A DNA stretch of 13,819 bases from positions 1 through 13,819 of the forward strand of contig JAOPZU010000348.1 of NCBI GenBank assembly GCA_025963955.1, in the 5' to 3' direction. The notes beneath the pieces are model-generated. The model had not been told where the DNA came from and made no database searches. It saw only the letters and a program-made list of their open reading frames with translations. Shown piece after piece: positions 1-7,172 of the stretch (positions within the stretch are counted from its first letter, which is position 1; each line of letters starts with the position of its first letter). Source of the stretch: Solirubrobacterales bacterium (GTDB lineage: Bacteria > Actinomycetota > Thermoleophilia > Solirubrobacterales > Solirubrobacteraceae). The translations under genes were made by a program, and so were the position numbers.

Positions 1-33
1 GACGAGTCCAGGCGCATCTGGCTGCATCCCGCG

Positions 34-39
34 TAGAGT
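34..39 (+). promoter_or_regulatory. Possible -10 element (TAGAGT) before the Gfo/Idh gene
   Basis: TAGAGT matches TANNNT and lies 9 nt before the GTG at 49, so the transcript would have a leader of only a few bases. No clear -35 lies 16-18 bp upstream. Bases 1-33 show nothing else recognisable. Confidence 0.3.
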
Positions 40-48
40 ATTGGCCTC

Positions 49-1077
49 GTGGCGAGCCAGGACACACCCCCCGCGCTGCACGGCGCGGTGCTCGGGCTCG
101 GGATGATCGGCCGCCACCACGCGCGGCTGCTCCAGAGCACCCCGCGGGTCCGCTTCGCCGGCGCCGTCGACCCCGTCGGGGACCGCCACGGCGTCCTGCG
201 CGACCCGTCCCGGCTGCACCCGAGCATCGCCGCGCTCCTGGCCGCGGGCCCCGTCGACTTCGCGATCGTCGCCGTCCCGACGGAGGAGCACCTGAGCGCC
301 GTGCGCGAGCTCGCCGCGGCCGGGGTCCACGTCCTGGTCGAGAAGCCGCTGGCGGCGACCGAGGCGGACGCGCTCGCCCTCATCGAGGCCGTCGAGGGCG
401 CCGGCCTGCACGGCGCGGTCGGCCACGTCGAGCGCTGCAACCCAGCGCTGCTCGAGCTGCGCCGGCGCCTGAACGCCGGCGAGATCGGACGGCCGTTCCT
501 CATCGCGACGGAGCGCATCGGCCCGTTCCCGGACCGCATCCGCGACGTCGGCGTGGTCAAGGATCTCGCCACGCACGACCTCGACCTCGTCCGCTGGCTC
601 GGCGGTGCGCCCGTCGCCCAGGTCGCCGCGCAGACCCAGCACCGGATGGGCCGCGAGCACGAGGACCTCGTCCTGGCCACCGGACGGCTCGGCAACGACG
701 TCGCCTTCAACTGCGTCGTCGACTGGCTGTCACCAACGAAGGTCCGCCGCACGCGCGTGCTCGGCGAGGGCGGCATGTTCGTCGCGGACACGCTGAACGC
801 CGACCTCACCTTCTACGCGAACGCGGCCACCGCGATCGAGTGGGACGCCGCGCAGCAGGCGCGGGGCGTCAGCGAGGGGGACATGACCCGCTTCGCCCTC
901 TCCCGCCGTGAGCCGCTCCTGGTGGAGCACGAGGCGTTCTGCGACCTGCTCCAGGGGATCGAGGGGGCCGGTGTGGCGGTCACGCTGCAGGAGGGCCTGG
1001 AGACGGTCCGCTGCGCCGAAGCCGTCCTGCGCAGCGCGGCCACGGGCACCACCCAGACCCTCGCCGCCCTGGTCTAG
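49..1077 (+). CDS. Gfo/Idh/MocA family NAD(P)-dependent sugar oxidoreductase (WlbA/WbpB-like)
   Basis: Cytoplasmic nucleotide-sugar dehydrogenase, 342 aa, GTG start. The N-terminal Rossmann fold shows GLGMIG (residues 16-21). The family's conserved Glu-Lys-Pro is at 98-100 (VEKPLAAT), GHVERCNPA is at 125-133, and the catalytic-domain signature DLATHDLD is at 172-179 with the His at 176. Length matches the family. The start is set by the Rossmann strand beginning at about residue 12. There is no Shine-Dalgarno, but TAGAGT lies 9 nt upstream. It is followed after 4 bp by a UDP-sugar 6-dehydrogenase, so the pair is probably cotranscribed. By family knowledge and context the likely reaction is oxidation of C3 of a UDP-GlcNAc-type sugar (WbpB/WlbA on UDP-GlcNAcA, or UDP-GlcNAc 3-dehydrogenase). 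The family is broad, so the substrate is inferred from neighbours. Confidence 0.88.
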   Translation: MASQDTPPALHGAVLGLGMIGRHHARLLQSTPRVRFAGAVDPVGDRHGVLRDPSRLHPSIAALLAAGPVDFAIVAVPTEEHLSAVRELAAAGVHVLVEKPLAATEADALALIEAVEGAGLHGAVGHVERCNPALLELRRRLNAGEIGRPFLIATERIGPFPDRIRDVGVVKDLATHDLDLVRWLGGAPVAQVAAQTQHRMGREHEDLVLATGRLGNDVAFNCVVDWLSPTKVRRTRVLGEGGMFVADTLNADLTFYANAATAIEWDAAQQARGVSEGDMTRFALSRREPLLVEHEAFCDLLQGIEGAGVAVTLQEGLETVRCAEAVLRSAATGTTQTLAALV

Positions 1078-1081
1078 GGCC

Positions 1082-2389
1082 ATGCGCGCGGTCGTCGTCG
1101 CCCTCGGGAAGATCGGCCTGCCGATCGCCGCGCAGCTCGCCCGGACCGGCCACACGGTCATCGGCTGCGACGTCGACGCGCGCGTGGTGGACCTCGTGAA
1201 CGCCGGACGGGAGCCGTTCCCTGGCGAGGCGGACCTCGCGGAGGTCCTCGCGGACGTCGTGGGCCGCGGCCTGCTCCGGGCCACGACGGACACCGCGGCG
1301 GCGGTCGCCACCGGGCCGGATCTCGTGATCGCGGTGCCGCCGCTGATCGTCGACGCGGCCGCGCAGCCGGATTTCTCGATCATCGACGCGGTGGTGGCGG
1401 ACATCGCGCGGGGCCTGGCGCTCGGCCACGACGCGCGGCGACGAACCCACCCACCCGAGGAGCTCATCACCGTCTCGATCGAGACGACGCTTCCGGTGGG
1501 CACGACGCGCGGCCGGATCGCCGCGGGTCTGGCGGGAGGCAGCGGCGGCCTCGTCCCAGGCTCCGGCTTCCACCTCGTCTTCAGCCCGGAGCGCGTCTTC
1601 AGCGGCCGGATCTTCCAGGACCTCGCGACCTACCCGAAGCTCGTCGGCGGCCTCGACGCGGCCGGCGAGGAGCGCGGCGCGCACCTGTACGAGCAGTTCC
1701 TGCCCGGCGTCGAGGTCCGGCGGATGGGCGGCGCGGAGGCGGCCGAGCTGACCAAGCTCGTCGAGACGACCTACCGCGACGTGAACATCGCGCTGGCCAA
1801 CGAGTTCGCGCGCCACGCCGACGCGCTCGGCCTCGACGTGCAGCGGGTGATCGACGCGGCGAACTCGCAGCCCTTCAGCCACGTGCACCGGCCCGGCGTC
1901 GCGGTCGGCGGGCACTGCATCCCGGTCTACCCGCGCTTCTACCTGGCGGGCGACCCGCAAGCGCAGCTGCCCGCCGTCTCCCGCGCCGTCAACGAGGCGA
2001 TGCCCGCCTACGCGGTCTCGCTGCTGGGCGACGAGGTGACCACGGGCGACCGCGTCCTCATCCTCGGCGTCGCCTACCGCGGCGGCGTGAAGGAGACCGC
2101 GTTCTCCGGCGCCTTCGGCGTCCGCGACGAGCTCCTGGCCCGGGGACTGGTGCCCGTGGCCGCCGACCCGCTGTACGACGCGGCCGAGCTCTCGGCCCTC
2201 GGCTTCGAGCCGTGGACCCCGGGATCGCCGGTGGACGCCGCGATCCTCCAGGCCGACCACGTGCAGTACGCGGCGCTCGGCCCGCAGGACACGCCCGGCG
2301 CCCGGGTCGTGGTGGACGGGCGCGGCGTGCTCGACGCCACCGCGTTCGCCGCCGCCGGGGTCCCCGTCCGGCGCATCGGCCGCCCGTAG
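1082..2389 (+). CDS. UDP-N-acetyl-D-glucosamine/mannosamine 6-dehydrogenase (WbpA/WecC-type)
   Basis: NAD-dependent two-step oxidation of the C6 hydroxyl of a UDP-HexNAc to the uronic acid; 435 aa, cytoplasmic. The N-terminal NAD-binding strand and loop is VVVALGKIGLPIA. The family motif FSPER is at 168-171 onward (Glu170). The central helix ELTKLVETTYRDVNIALANE holds the conserved Lys225. The nucleophilic cysteine is Cys279 in GGHCIP. The C-terminal UDP-binding domain covers roughly 310-435. The frame is open upstream inside the preceding gene, but homology begins at the ATG at 1082, 4 bp after the upstream TAG, so coupled translation is likely. The GGHCIPV and FSPERV forms favour the HexNAc branch (WbpA/WecC) over UDP-glucose dehydrogenase; gluco versus manno preference cannot be decided from the sequence. 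Confidence 0.9.
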   Translation: MRAVVVALGKIGLPIAAQLARTGHTVIGCDVDARVVDLVNAGREPFPGEADLAEVLADVVGRGLLRATTDTAAAVATGPDLVIAVPPLIVDAAAQPDFSIIDAVVADIARGLALGHDARRRTHPPEELITVSIETTLPVGTTRGRIAAGLAGGSGGLVPGSGFHLVFSPERVFSGRIFQDLATYPKLVGGLDAAGEERGAHLYEQFLPGVEVRRMGGAEAAELTKLVETTYRDVNIALANEFARHADALGLDVQRVIDAANSQPFSHVHRPGVAVGGHCIPVYPRFYLAGDPQAQLPAVSRAVNEAMPAYAVSLLGDEVTTGDRVLILGVAYRGGVKETAFSGAFGVRDELLARGLVPVAADPLYDAAELSALGFEPWTPGSPVDAAILQADHVQYAALGPQDTPGARVVVDGRGVLDATAFAAAGVPVRRIGRP

Positions 2390-2427
2390 GAGCGGACGGC
2401 CGGCGCCACGGCCCGCGCCTACGCTCC
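2389..2427. terminator. Possible bidirectional hairpin between convergent genes
   Basis: The plus-strand dehydrogenase and the minus-strand epimerase converge with 29 bp between stop codons. GGAGCG (2389-2394) pairs with CGCTCC (2422-2427), and inside it GGCGC can pair with GCGCC around a short loop. The element overlaps both stop codons and would serve both transcripts. There is no T-tract on either side, so intrinsic termination is uncertain. Confidence 0.3.
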
Positions 2428-3492
2428 CGCGAGTACGTCCAGCGCGGCGACGACGCGCTCCGCCGCGTGCCCGTCCCCGTAGAGCTCGGGTCGCGCGTCC
2501 GGCATCGTCCGGTCCAGGGCGGCCAGGGCCGCGTCCCGGTCCAGGTCGACCAGGACGTTCCAGCCGCTATGGACCGTCTCCACCCACTCCGTCGTGTCGC
2601 GCAGCGTCACGCACGGCACGCCCGCGAGGTAGGCCTCCTTCTGCACGCCGCCGCTGTCGGTGAGCATCGCCCGCGCCCGGGTCAGCAGCGCGGTGAAGGC
2701 GAGGTATCCGAGCGGCGGCGTCAGCCGGACGTGCGGCGCGGCCTGCAGCGTGTCGAGCAGCCCGGCGGCGTCCAGGCGGGCGCCCGTCCGCGGATGCAGC
2801 GGCAGCACGACGGGCAGCGGCAGCGCCAGGAGCAGGTCCACGAGCGCGCGCAGGCGGACCGGGTCGTCGACGTTGCCCGCGCGGTGCGCGGTCACCAGGA
2901 CGTACCGCCCGGGCTCCACCCCGGCGGCCCGCAGCGGCGCGTCGTCGGCGGCCGCGCGCGGCTGGAACATCAGCGCCACGTCGACCATGACGTCCCCCAC
3001 CAGCACACGCTCGCCGACGGCGTGCTCGCGTTGCAGGTTGTCCATCGCGGTCCCCGACGAGCACAACAGCAGCTGCGACATGTGGTCGGTCAGGACGCGG
3101 TTGAGCTCCTCGGGCATGCGGCGGTCGAAGGACCGCATCCCGGCCTCGACGTGCGCGATCGGGATCCCTGCCTGCGCCGCCGCGAGCGCACCCGCAAGCG
3201 TGGAGTTCGTGTCGCCGTAGACCAGGACGGCGTCCGGCCGCGCCTGGGTGAGGATCGGCTCGATGGCCGTCAGCATGCGGGCGGTCTGCGCGGTGTTGGA
3301 GCCGGAGCCCAGGCTCAGCTGCCGCTCGGGCGCCGGGATGCCGAGCTCGGTCACGAAGATCGTCGAGAGCTCGTCGTCGTAGTGCTGCCCCGTGTTGACG
3401 AGCAGCTCCTCGTGCTGCTCGCGCAGGATCCGGGAGACCGCCGCCGCCTTGACGAACTGCGGGCGGTTCCCAATGACGGTGACGAGCTTCAC
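2419..3492 (-). CDS. Non-hydrolysing UDP-sugar 2-epimerase, WbpI/WecB family
   Basis: Inverts C2 of a UDP-HexNAc or UDP-diacetamido-uronate in the cytoplasm; 357 aa, normal for the family. Signatures in order: IGNRPQFVKAA (7-17), NTGQHYD (33-39), GDTNST (93-98), HVEAGMRSFDRRMPEELNR (114-132) with Glu116 and Glu129, TAHRAGN (201-207) with His203, HPRT (233-236), and DSGGVQKEA then TEWVETVHSGWNVLV. The RPQF N-terminus and TEW-ETV block resemble WbpI (UDP-2,3-diacetamidoglucuronate 2-epimerase) more than E. coli WecB, which has GTRPEAIK. GTG was chosen because the first beta strand starts there (MKLVTVIG). It forms a 4-bp GTGA overlap with the upstream aminotransferase stop, so it is the last gene of a coupled operon. 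Family is certain; substrate is inferred. Confidence 0.9.
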   Translation of the reverse strand: MKLVTVIGNRPQFVKAAAVSRILREQHEELLVNTGQHYDDELSTIFVTELGIPAPERQLSLGSGSNTAQTARMLTAIEPILTQARPDAVLVYGDTNSTLAGALAAAQAGIPIAHVEAGMRSFDRRMPEELNRVLTDHMSQLLLCSSGTAMDNLQREHAVGERVLVGDVMVDVALMFQPRAAADDAPLRAAGVEPGRYVLVTAHRAGNVDDPVRLRALVDLLLALPLPVVLPLHPRTGARLDAAGLLDTLQAAPHVRLTPPLGYLAFTALLTRARAMLTDSGGVQKEAYLAGVPCVTLRDTTEWVETVHSGWNVLVDLDRDAALAALDRTMPDARPELYGDGHAAERVVAALDVLAGA

Positions 3493-4277
3493 GCGGAGTT
3501 CAGCGTCGACGCGACGTGCGCCGCGAAGGCCGTCGCCGCGGCCTCGGTCAACGGACCGGGGCTCGCCGGCAGCGCCCGCCCGTCGATGGCGGCCACGGGC
3601 TGCACCTCCCGGGTGGTCGAGGCGAGGAAGGCCTCGGCGAGCTGCGGCAGGTCGTCCCGGACGGTGACGCGCTCCTGCGCTCCCGTCAGCTCGATGACGT
3701 CCGCCCGCGTGATCGACGCGAGGATGTGGTCCTCCAGCGGCGGCGTGTAGAGCCGGCCGTCGTCGAGCGCGTAGAAGAGGGACGAGGTCGGCGCCTCGAG
3801 CACCCGTCCGTGCGGCGTGCACAGCAGCGCCTCGTCCGCCCCGACCTCCACGGCCAGCCGCGTGGCGAGCATGTTCGGCGCGTAGGAGAGCGACTTGATG
3901 CCGTCCATGATCCGGGTGGGGGCGTAGGCGACGGTGGCGAGCCGCACCTGCGGCGCGTGGGCTTTGACGTGCTCGAGCAGCGCGACGCGCCGACCGCCAC
4001 GCGTGAAGAAGACCCGCAGCTGGCCGTCGAACCCGGGGGCGCGCTCGAGCAGGGCGTCGACGTCGGCCTGCAGCGCGCCGAGGTCGATCTCCAGCTTGAG
4101 GTTGCCGGCGGAGCCGCTCATCCGCCGCAGGTGCTCCTCCCACGCGTACGGCTGCCCGGCGTAGAGGCGGACGACCTCGAAGACGCCGTCGCCGCGCAGC
4201 AGGCCCTCGTCGGTGACGGGGATCGTGGCGGCGGCGGACGGGGTGATCACGCCGTCGACGGATGCGAGGAGGTCCAC
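3489..4277 (-). CDS. Class IV PLP-dependent aminotransferase / aminodeoxychorismate lyase family
   Basis: Fold-type IV PLP enzyme, 262 aa, the usual length for aminodeoxychorismate lyase (PabC), D-amino-acid transaminase or a short BCAT-like protein. Visible signatures are the N-terminal RGDGVFEVVR (28-37), the Schiff-base lysine Lys128 in GIKSLSY, and the cofactor-binding DEALLCTPHGRVLEAPTSSLF with Glu161. The GTG start at 4277 is chosen because the fold begins immediately after it; TAAGGT lies 7 nt upstream and its TAA is the stop codon of the deacetylase. The 3' end overlaps the epimerase start by 4 bp. Context would suit a sugar-pathway aminotransferase, but known sugar 3-aminotransferases are DegT/DnrJ-type fold I enzymes, so PabC- or BCAT-like chemistry is equally likely. 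Confidence 0.87.
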   Translation of the reverse strand: MDLLASVDGVITPSAAATIPVTDEGLLRGDGVFEVVRLYAGQPYAWEEHLRRMSGSAGNLKLEIDLGALQADVDALLERAPGFDGQLRVFFTRGGRRVALLEHVKAHAPQVRLATVAYAPTRIMDGIKSLSYAPNMLATRLAVEVGADEALLCTPHGRVLEAPTSSLFYALDDGRLYTPPLEDHILASITRADVIELTGAQERVTVRDDLPQLAEAFLASTTREVQPVAAIDGRALPASPGPLTEAAATAFAAHVASTLNSA

Positions 4278-4284
4278 GCGGCGG

Positions 4285-4290
4285 ACCTTA
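4285..4290 (-). promoter_or_regulatory. TAAGGT element 7 nt before the aminotransferase GTG
   Basis: On the minus strand TAAGGT is followed by 7 nt and the GTG at 4277. It fits TANNNT of a leaderless -10 box, but also supplies AAGG as a ribosome-binding site, and its TAA terminates the deacetylase. The 16 bases 4275-4290 match 6354-6369 at 15 positions. In mid-operon a ribosome-binding role is the more economical reading. Confidence 0.3.
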
Positions 4291-5073
4291 CCGCCGGGAG
4301 CCGTCCTGGCCCGACGGCCCGGCGGTGGGCCGCACCGGCGCCGCGGGCGTCTGGGCAAGGCCGAGGAGATCGGTGACCGTCACGAGCTCGTACCCCCGCT
4401 GCCGCAGGGTGTCGATGATGCTCGGCAGCGCCCTGAGCAGCGCGCGGCCCCGGGCACCGTCCTCGTCGTGCGCGAGGACGATCGTGCCGGGGCCGGCTCC
4501 CGCGAGCACGTTGCGCTTGATGGCGGCTGCCCCCGGGCGGGTGTAGTCCGCGGAGTTGACGCTCCACAGGACGCTCGTCAGATGGCGCCGGCCCAGCGCG
4601 GCGAGGACGGCCGGGGCGTCGATGCCGTAGGGCGGCCGCATGAGGCAGGGCGTGAAGCCCGTGGCGCGAGCGATGGCGCGCTGTGTCCGGTCGAGCTCCT
4701 GCGCGAGGGCGCGCGGCGAGCGGGTCGCGAGGTTCGCGTGGGAGAAGGAGTGGTTCCCGATCGCGTCGCCGTCGGCGAGCATCCGCCGCAGCAGGGCCTC
4801 GTGGCCCCGCACGTGCCCGCCGAGCACGAAGAACGTCGCCGGAGCGCGTTTGTCCTCGAGCGCCTTCAGCAGCGCCGGAGCCGCGGCCGAGGGTCCGTCG
4901 TCGAAGGTCAGCGCGACGCGCGGCGCGTAGCTGTGCCCGCGCCGCACGCTCGTGTGCCGCGGGCTGTAGCCGCAGCCGCTCGGGGTCGTGACGGCCTTCC
5001 CGCCGTCGGCGAGCGCCACGCCGGTCCCGAAGATCGCCGCCCCGGCCACGAGGACGGCCAGGCGGCGCCTCAA
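4288..5073 (-). CDS. Secreted NodB-type polysaccharide deacetylase (carbohydrate esterase 4 family)
   Basis: Metal-dependent de-N-acetylase acting outside the membrane, 261 aa. The TTG start gives a signal peptide: RRR n-region, hydrophobic LAVLVAGAAIFGTGVALA, likely cleavage after ALA at residue 22. CE4 motifs are complete: TFDDGP (56-61; catalytic base Asp58, metal Asp59), HSFSH (108-112; metal His108 and His112), RPPYG (146-150), SADYTRPG (174-181, Asp176), and IVLAHD (198-203, His202). A proline-rich tail of about 20 residues follows the fold. The TTG forms a TTGA overlap with the SGNH hydrolase stop, implying coupling; a later GTG would remove the charged n-region. Substrate (peptidoglycan, exopolysaccharide or poly-GlcNAc) is unknown; the surrounding UDP-aminosugar genes favour a surface polysaccharide. 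Confidence 0.9.
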   Translation of the reverse strand: MRRRLAVLVAGAAIFGTGVALADGGKAVTTPSGCGYSPRHTSVRRGHSYAPRVALTFDDGPSAAAPALLKALEDKRAPATFFVLGGHVRGHEALLRRMLADGDAIGNHSFSHANLATRSPRALAQELDRTQRAIARATGFTPCLMRPPYGIDAPAVLAALGRRHLTSVLWSVNSADYTRPGAAAIKRNVLAGAGPGTIVLAHDEDGARGRALLRALPSIIDTLRQRGYELVTVTDLLGLAQTPAAPVRPTAGPSGQDGSRR

Positions 5074-6356
5074 CGGACGAGCCCGTCCGCGCGCAGCTGT
5101 TGCTCGATCACCCGGGCGGCGTACTGCATGCCGTACGGCGCGAGGTGGATGCCGTCGGCGTCCCGCACGACGTGCTCCTCGCCGTCGAGCATGACGCTCG
5201 GGTGGAAGACGTTGTCGGGCGTGAGACCGTCGCGGACGCCGGAAAGGGCGGCGACAGCGTCGGGGAATGTGCGTGCCGCCTGGACGACCGCCGCGTTCAC
5301 CGCGTCCCACTCGAGCCCGCGCGTCGGGTCCTCCGGACTCTCGCGGGGCGCGGGCAGCAGGGTCCAGTAGACGAGGGCGTGGCCATGCTGCAGCAGCGTG
5401 CTCATGACGTGGTGCACCTGGAGCGCGTAGGCGTCGATCCACGGCTGGTCGCAGCACGTGACCGTGCCGCCGTCGCGCCCGGCCAGCGGCCGTGCGTCCC
5501 GGGCGGCTCCGAGGATCATCACGGTCACGTCGGGGTGGATCTGCCGTCCGACGGCGAAGGCGTGGGCGGGCCAGTCGACGAGGTTGGTCTTGGTCAGGCC
5601 GGTGCCCGGGTGCGGGTCGCCGATCACGGCACGCGCCTGCTCGCCCAGCAGCGTCTGCAGCGGTGCCGGGATGCCGTAGGTCAGCGAGTCCCCGCTGATG
5701 AGCACCTTCAGGCCGCCGTCGGGCGCGACACGGAAGGTCCGGCGCTGCCGGCCACCGAACGGCAGTCCGACGGTCACCTCCCAGCGGCCCGCCCGGGTCA
5801 GCGCCACCGGCAGGCGCAGCGGCGTCGCCCCCGCCGGCAGGTGGGCGGTACGACACTGGTGCCGGTGCCCGACGAGCCCGACGCAGACGCGCACGGCCGC
5901 ACCGCCCAGCGTCCAGCGATCGGTCAGCCGGAGGACGGCGGTCGTCCGGGGCCGGAGCGTCCGGCCGACGAGCACGACGCCGACGCGCCTGCGGCAGGAG
6001 GGCGTGCGGATGTTCGCCACGGCCGCCACGACCCGGCCGTTCGGCGTCCGGGCCCGCGCCGTGAAGTGCCGCACCTGGCGATCGCAGCGCCACGCCACAG
6101 CCTGCGGCAGCACCACGACGCCGCCGCTCGCCGTCGCGACCGTCAGCGGCAGACTACGACCGCGAAGGCGCTCGACGATCTCGATCGTCGTGTCGGGCGC
6201 GTTCCGGACGACCAGGCGGACGTGGCCGCGGTCGCCGTTCGAGGCGCTCAGGCTCATCCGGCCGTGGGCGTCGGCGACGGACGGCAGGAGGACCGCGAGC
6301 CCCCCGAGGGCCACCGCGAGTACGGCGCCGCACCGGTCGGCTGCGAGGAGCTTCAC
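5070..6356 (-). CDS. Secreted SGNH/GDSL-type hydrolase with N-terminal beta-rich domain (DUF459-like)
   Basis: 428 aa, GTG start 7 nt after TAAGGT. Signal peptide MKLLAADRCG...VADA, cleavage predicted near residue 30. Residues 31-210 form a beta-rich, Cys-containing region of no family I recognise (Cys91, 121, 158, 168). Residues 216-428 are an SGNH domain: GDSLTYG with nucleophile Ser224, then YALQVHHVMSTLL and ALVYWTLLP typical of DUF459-like members, then block V DADGIHLAPYG with Asp401 and His404. The block III GxND is not present; the matching place reads GAARD (283-287). Such enzymes are often esterases on O-acetylated polymers, which would suit pairing with the overlapping deacetylase (4-bp overlap). 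Exact substrate is not deducible. Confidence 0.82.
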   Translation of the reverse strand: MKLLAADRCGAVLAVALGGLAVLLPSVADAHGRMSLSASNGDRGHVRLVVRNAPDTTIEIVERLRGRSLPLTVATASGGVVVLPQAVAWRCDRQVRHFTARARTPNGRVVAAVANIRTPSCRRRVGVVLVGRTLRPRTTAVLRLTDRWTLGGAAVRVCVGLVGHRHQCRTAHLPAGATPLRLPVALTRAGRWEVTVGLPFGGRQRRTFRVAPDGGLKVLISGDSLTYGIPAPLQTLLGEQARAVIGDPHPGTGLTKTNLVDWPAHAFAVGRQIHPDVTVMILGAARDARPLAGRDGGTVTCCDQPWIDAYALQVHHVMSTLLQHGHALVYWTLLPAPRESPEDPTRGLEWDAVNAAVVQAARTFPDAVAALSGVRDGLTPDNVFHPSVMLDGEEHVVRDADGIHLAPYGMQYAARVIEQQLRADGLVR

Positions 6357-6369
6357 GCCGCGGACCTTA
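6354..6369 (-). promoter_or_regulatory. Leaderless-type promoter candidate for the SGNH gene; 16-bp near-repeat of 4275-4290
   Basis: TAAGGT (6364-6369 on the minus strand) lies 7 nt before the GTG at 6356, fitting a -10 TANNNT box with transcription starting at or next to the start codon. The 16 bases including the GTG match 4275-4290 with one difference. No convincing -35 is visible. It may instead be a ribosome-binding site (AAGG). Confidence 0.4.
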
Positions 6370-6386
6370 GCGCGGCGCCGGCGGCG

Positions 6387-7166
6387 TCACACCACCGGGC
6401 GCACGCCCTCGGGCAGGCTCCCGCCGGCCAGCAGTTCCGCCGTCGCGTCCTGCAGCGCGGTCAACGCGACGCGATAGCCGAAGGGGCCGATCGAGGCGCG
6501 CGCGACGCCCAGTCGCTCGAGCTCGGCTATCGGGAGCGAGCCCGGCCCGGCGAGCACGCTCAGCCGCTGCGGGCCGAAGGCGTCGGCGAGCGCGGCGATC
6601 GTCTCCGGGTCGCGGGCGCCTGGGACGAAGACGCAGTCCGCGCCCGCGGCGAGGTAGGCGCGCCCGCGCACGGTCGCGTCCGCCAGGACGTCCGCCGGGG
6701 ACTTGCCCTCAGGCGCCTTGAGGATCGCGTCGGTCCGCGCGTTCAGGACGAATCCCGTGTTCTCGGCCTCGCGGGCGGCGACCACCGCTTCGACCGCCTC
6801 GATGGCGTCCATGACCGGCATGAGCTCGTCCTCGAGGTTCATGCCGACGGCGCCCGCGGCGATCGCCCGGCGCGTGGTCTCGCCGGGGTCTCCGTAGCCG
6901 GCCTCCAGGTCCGCGGTGACCGGGATCCCGACGCCCGCGGTGATGCGCTCGATGCTCGCCAGGTGCAGCTCGAGCGGGATCTGCTCGCCGTCGGGGTAGC
7001 CGTGTGCGGCGGCGATGGCGTGGCTGGCGGTCGCGAGGGCCGCGACGCCCTCGACCGCGGCCACGGCCCGGGCGCTCGCCACGTCCCAGACGTTCGCGAG
7101 GACGAGGATCTGCGGCGCTTGGTGGAGGCGGAGCAGCTCGGCGGCCTGAGCGTGACGATCGGTCAT
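6387..7166 (-). CDS. Isocitrate lyase/PEP mutase superfamily enzyme (COG2513-like)
   Basis: 259-aa cytoplasmic TIM-barrel enzyme that would make or break C-C or P-C bonds of alpha-keto acids. Family marks are LVLANVWDVASARAV (21-35) with Asp28, ATASHAI (45-51), DLEAGYGD (86-93) whose Asp86 and Glu88 are metal ligands in the family, NLEDE (110-114), and NARTD (142-146). The lyase loop KKCGH of isocitrate and methylisocitrate lyases is absent, so PrpB or AceA function is unlikely; the closest group is uncharacterised carboxyphosphonoenolpyruvate mutase-like proteins. ATG start; no Shine-Dalgarno, but TACGGT lies 6 nt upstream. It sits 25 bp after the protease stop and 30 bp before the SGNH gene. 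No phosphonate genes lie nearby, so the substrate is unknown. Confidence 0.85.
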   Translation of the reverse strand: MTDRHAQAAELLRLHQAPQILVLANVWDVASARAVAAVEGVAALATASHAIAAAHGYPDGEQIPLELHLASIERITAGVGIPVTADLEAGYGDPGETTRRAIAAGAVGMNLEDELMPVMDAIEAVEAVVAAREAENTGFVLNARTDAILKAPEGKSPADVLADATVRGRAYLAAGADCVFVPGARDPETIAALADAFGPQRLSVLAGPGSLPIAELERLGVARASIGPFGYRVALTALQDATAELLAGGSLPEGVRPVV

Positions 7167-7172
7167 CGGGTG

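Noticed and set aside
908..1081. Upstream extension of the 6-dehydrogenase frame into the Gfo/Idh gene
   Set aside because: The extension is Arg/Ser/Pro-rich shadow sequence; the NAD-binding strand starts right at the ATG at 1082.
2212..3750. A 512-residue plus-strand frame opposite the epimerase gene
   Set aside because: It crosses the convergent gene junction, lacks any recognisable motif, and conflicts with the well-supported epimerase on the other strand.
6387..7166. Methylisocitrate lyase (prpB)
   Set aside because: The KKCGH/KRCGH active loop is missing and no propionate genes are nearby.
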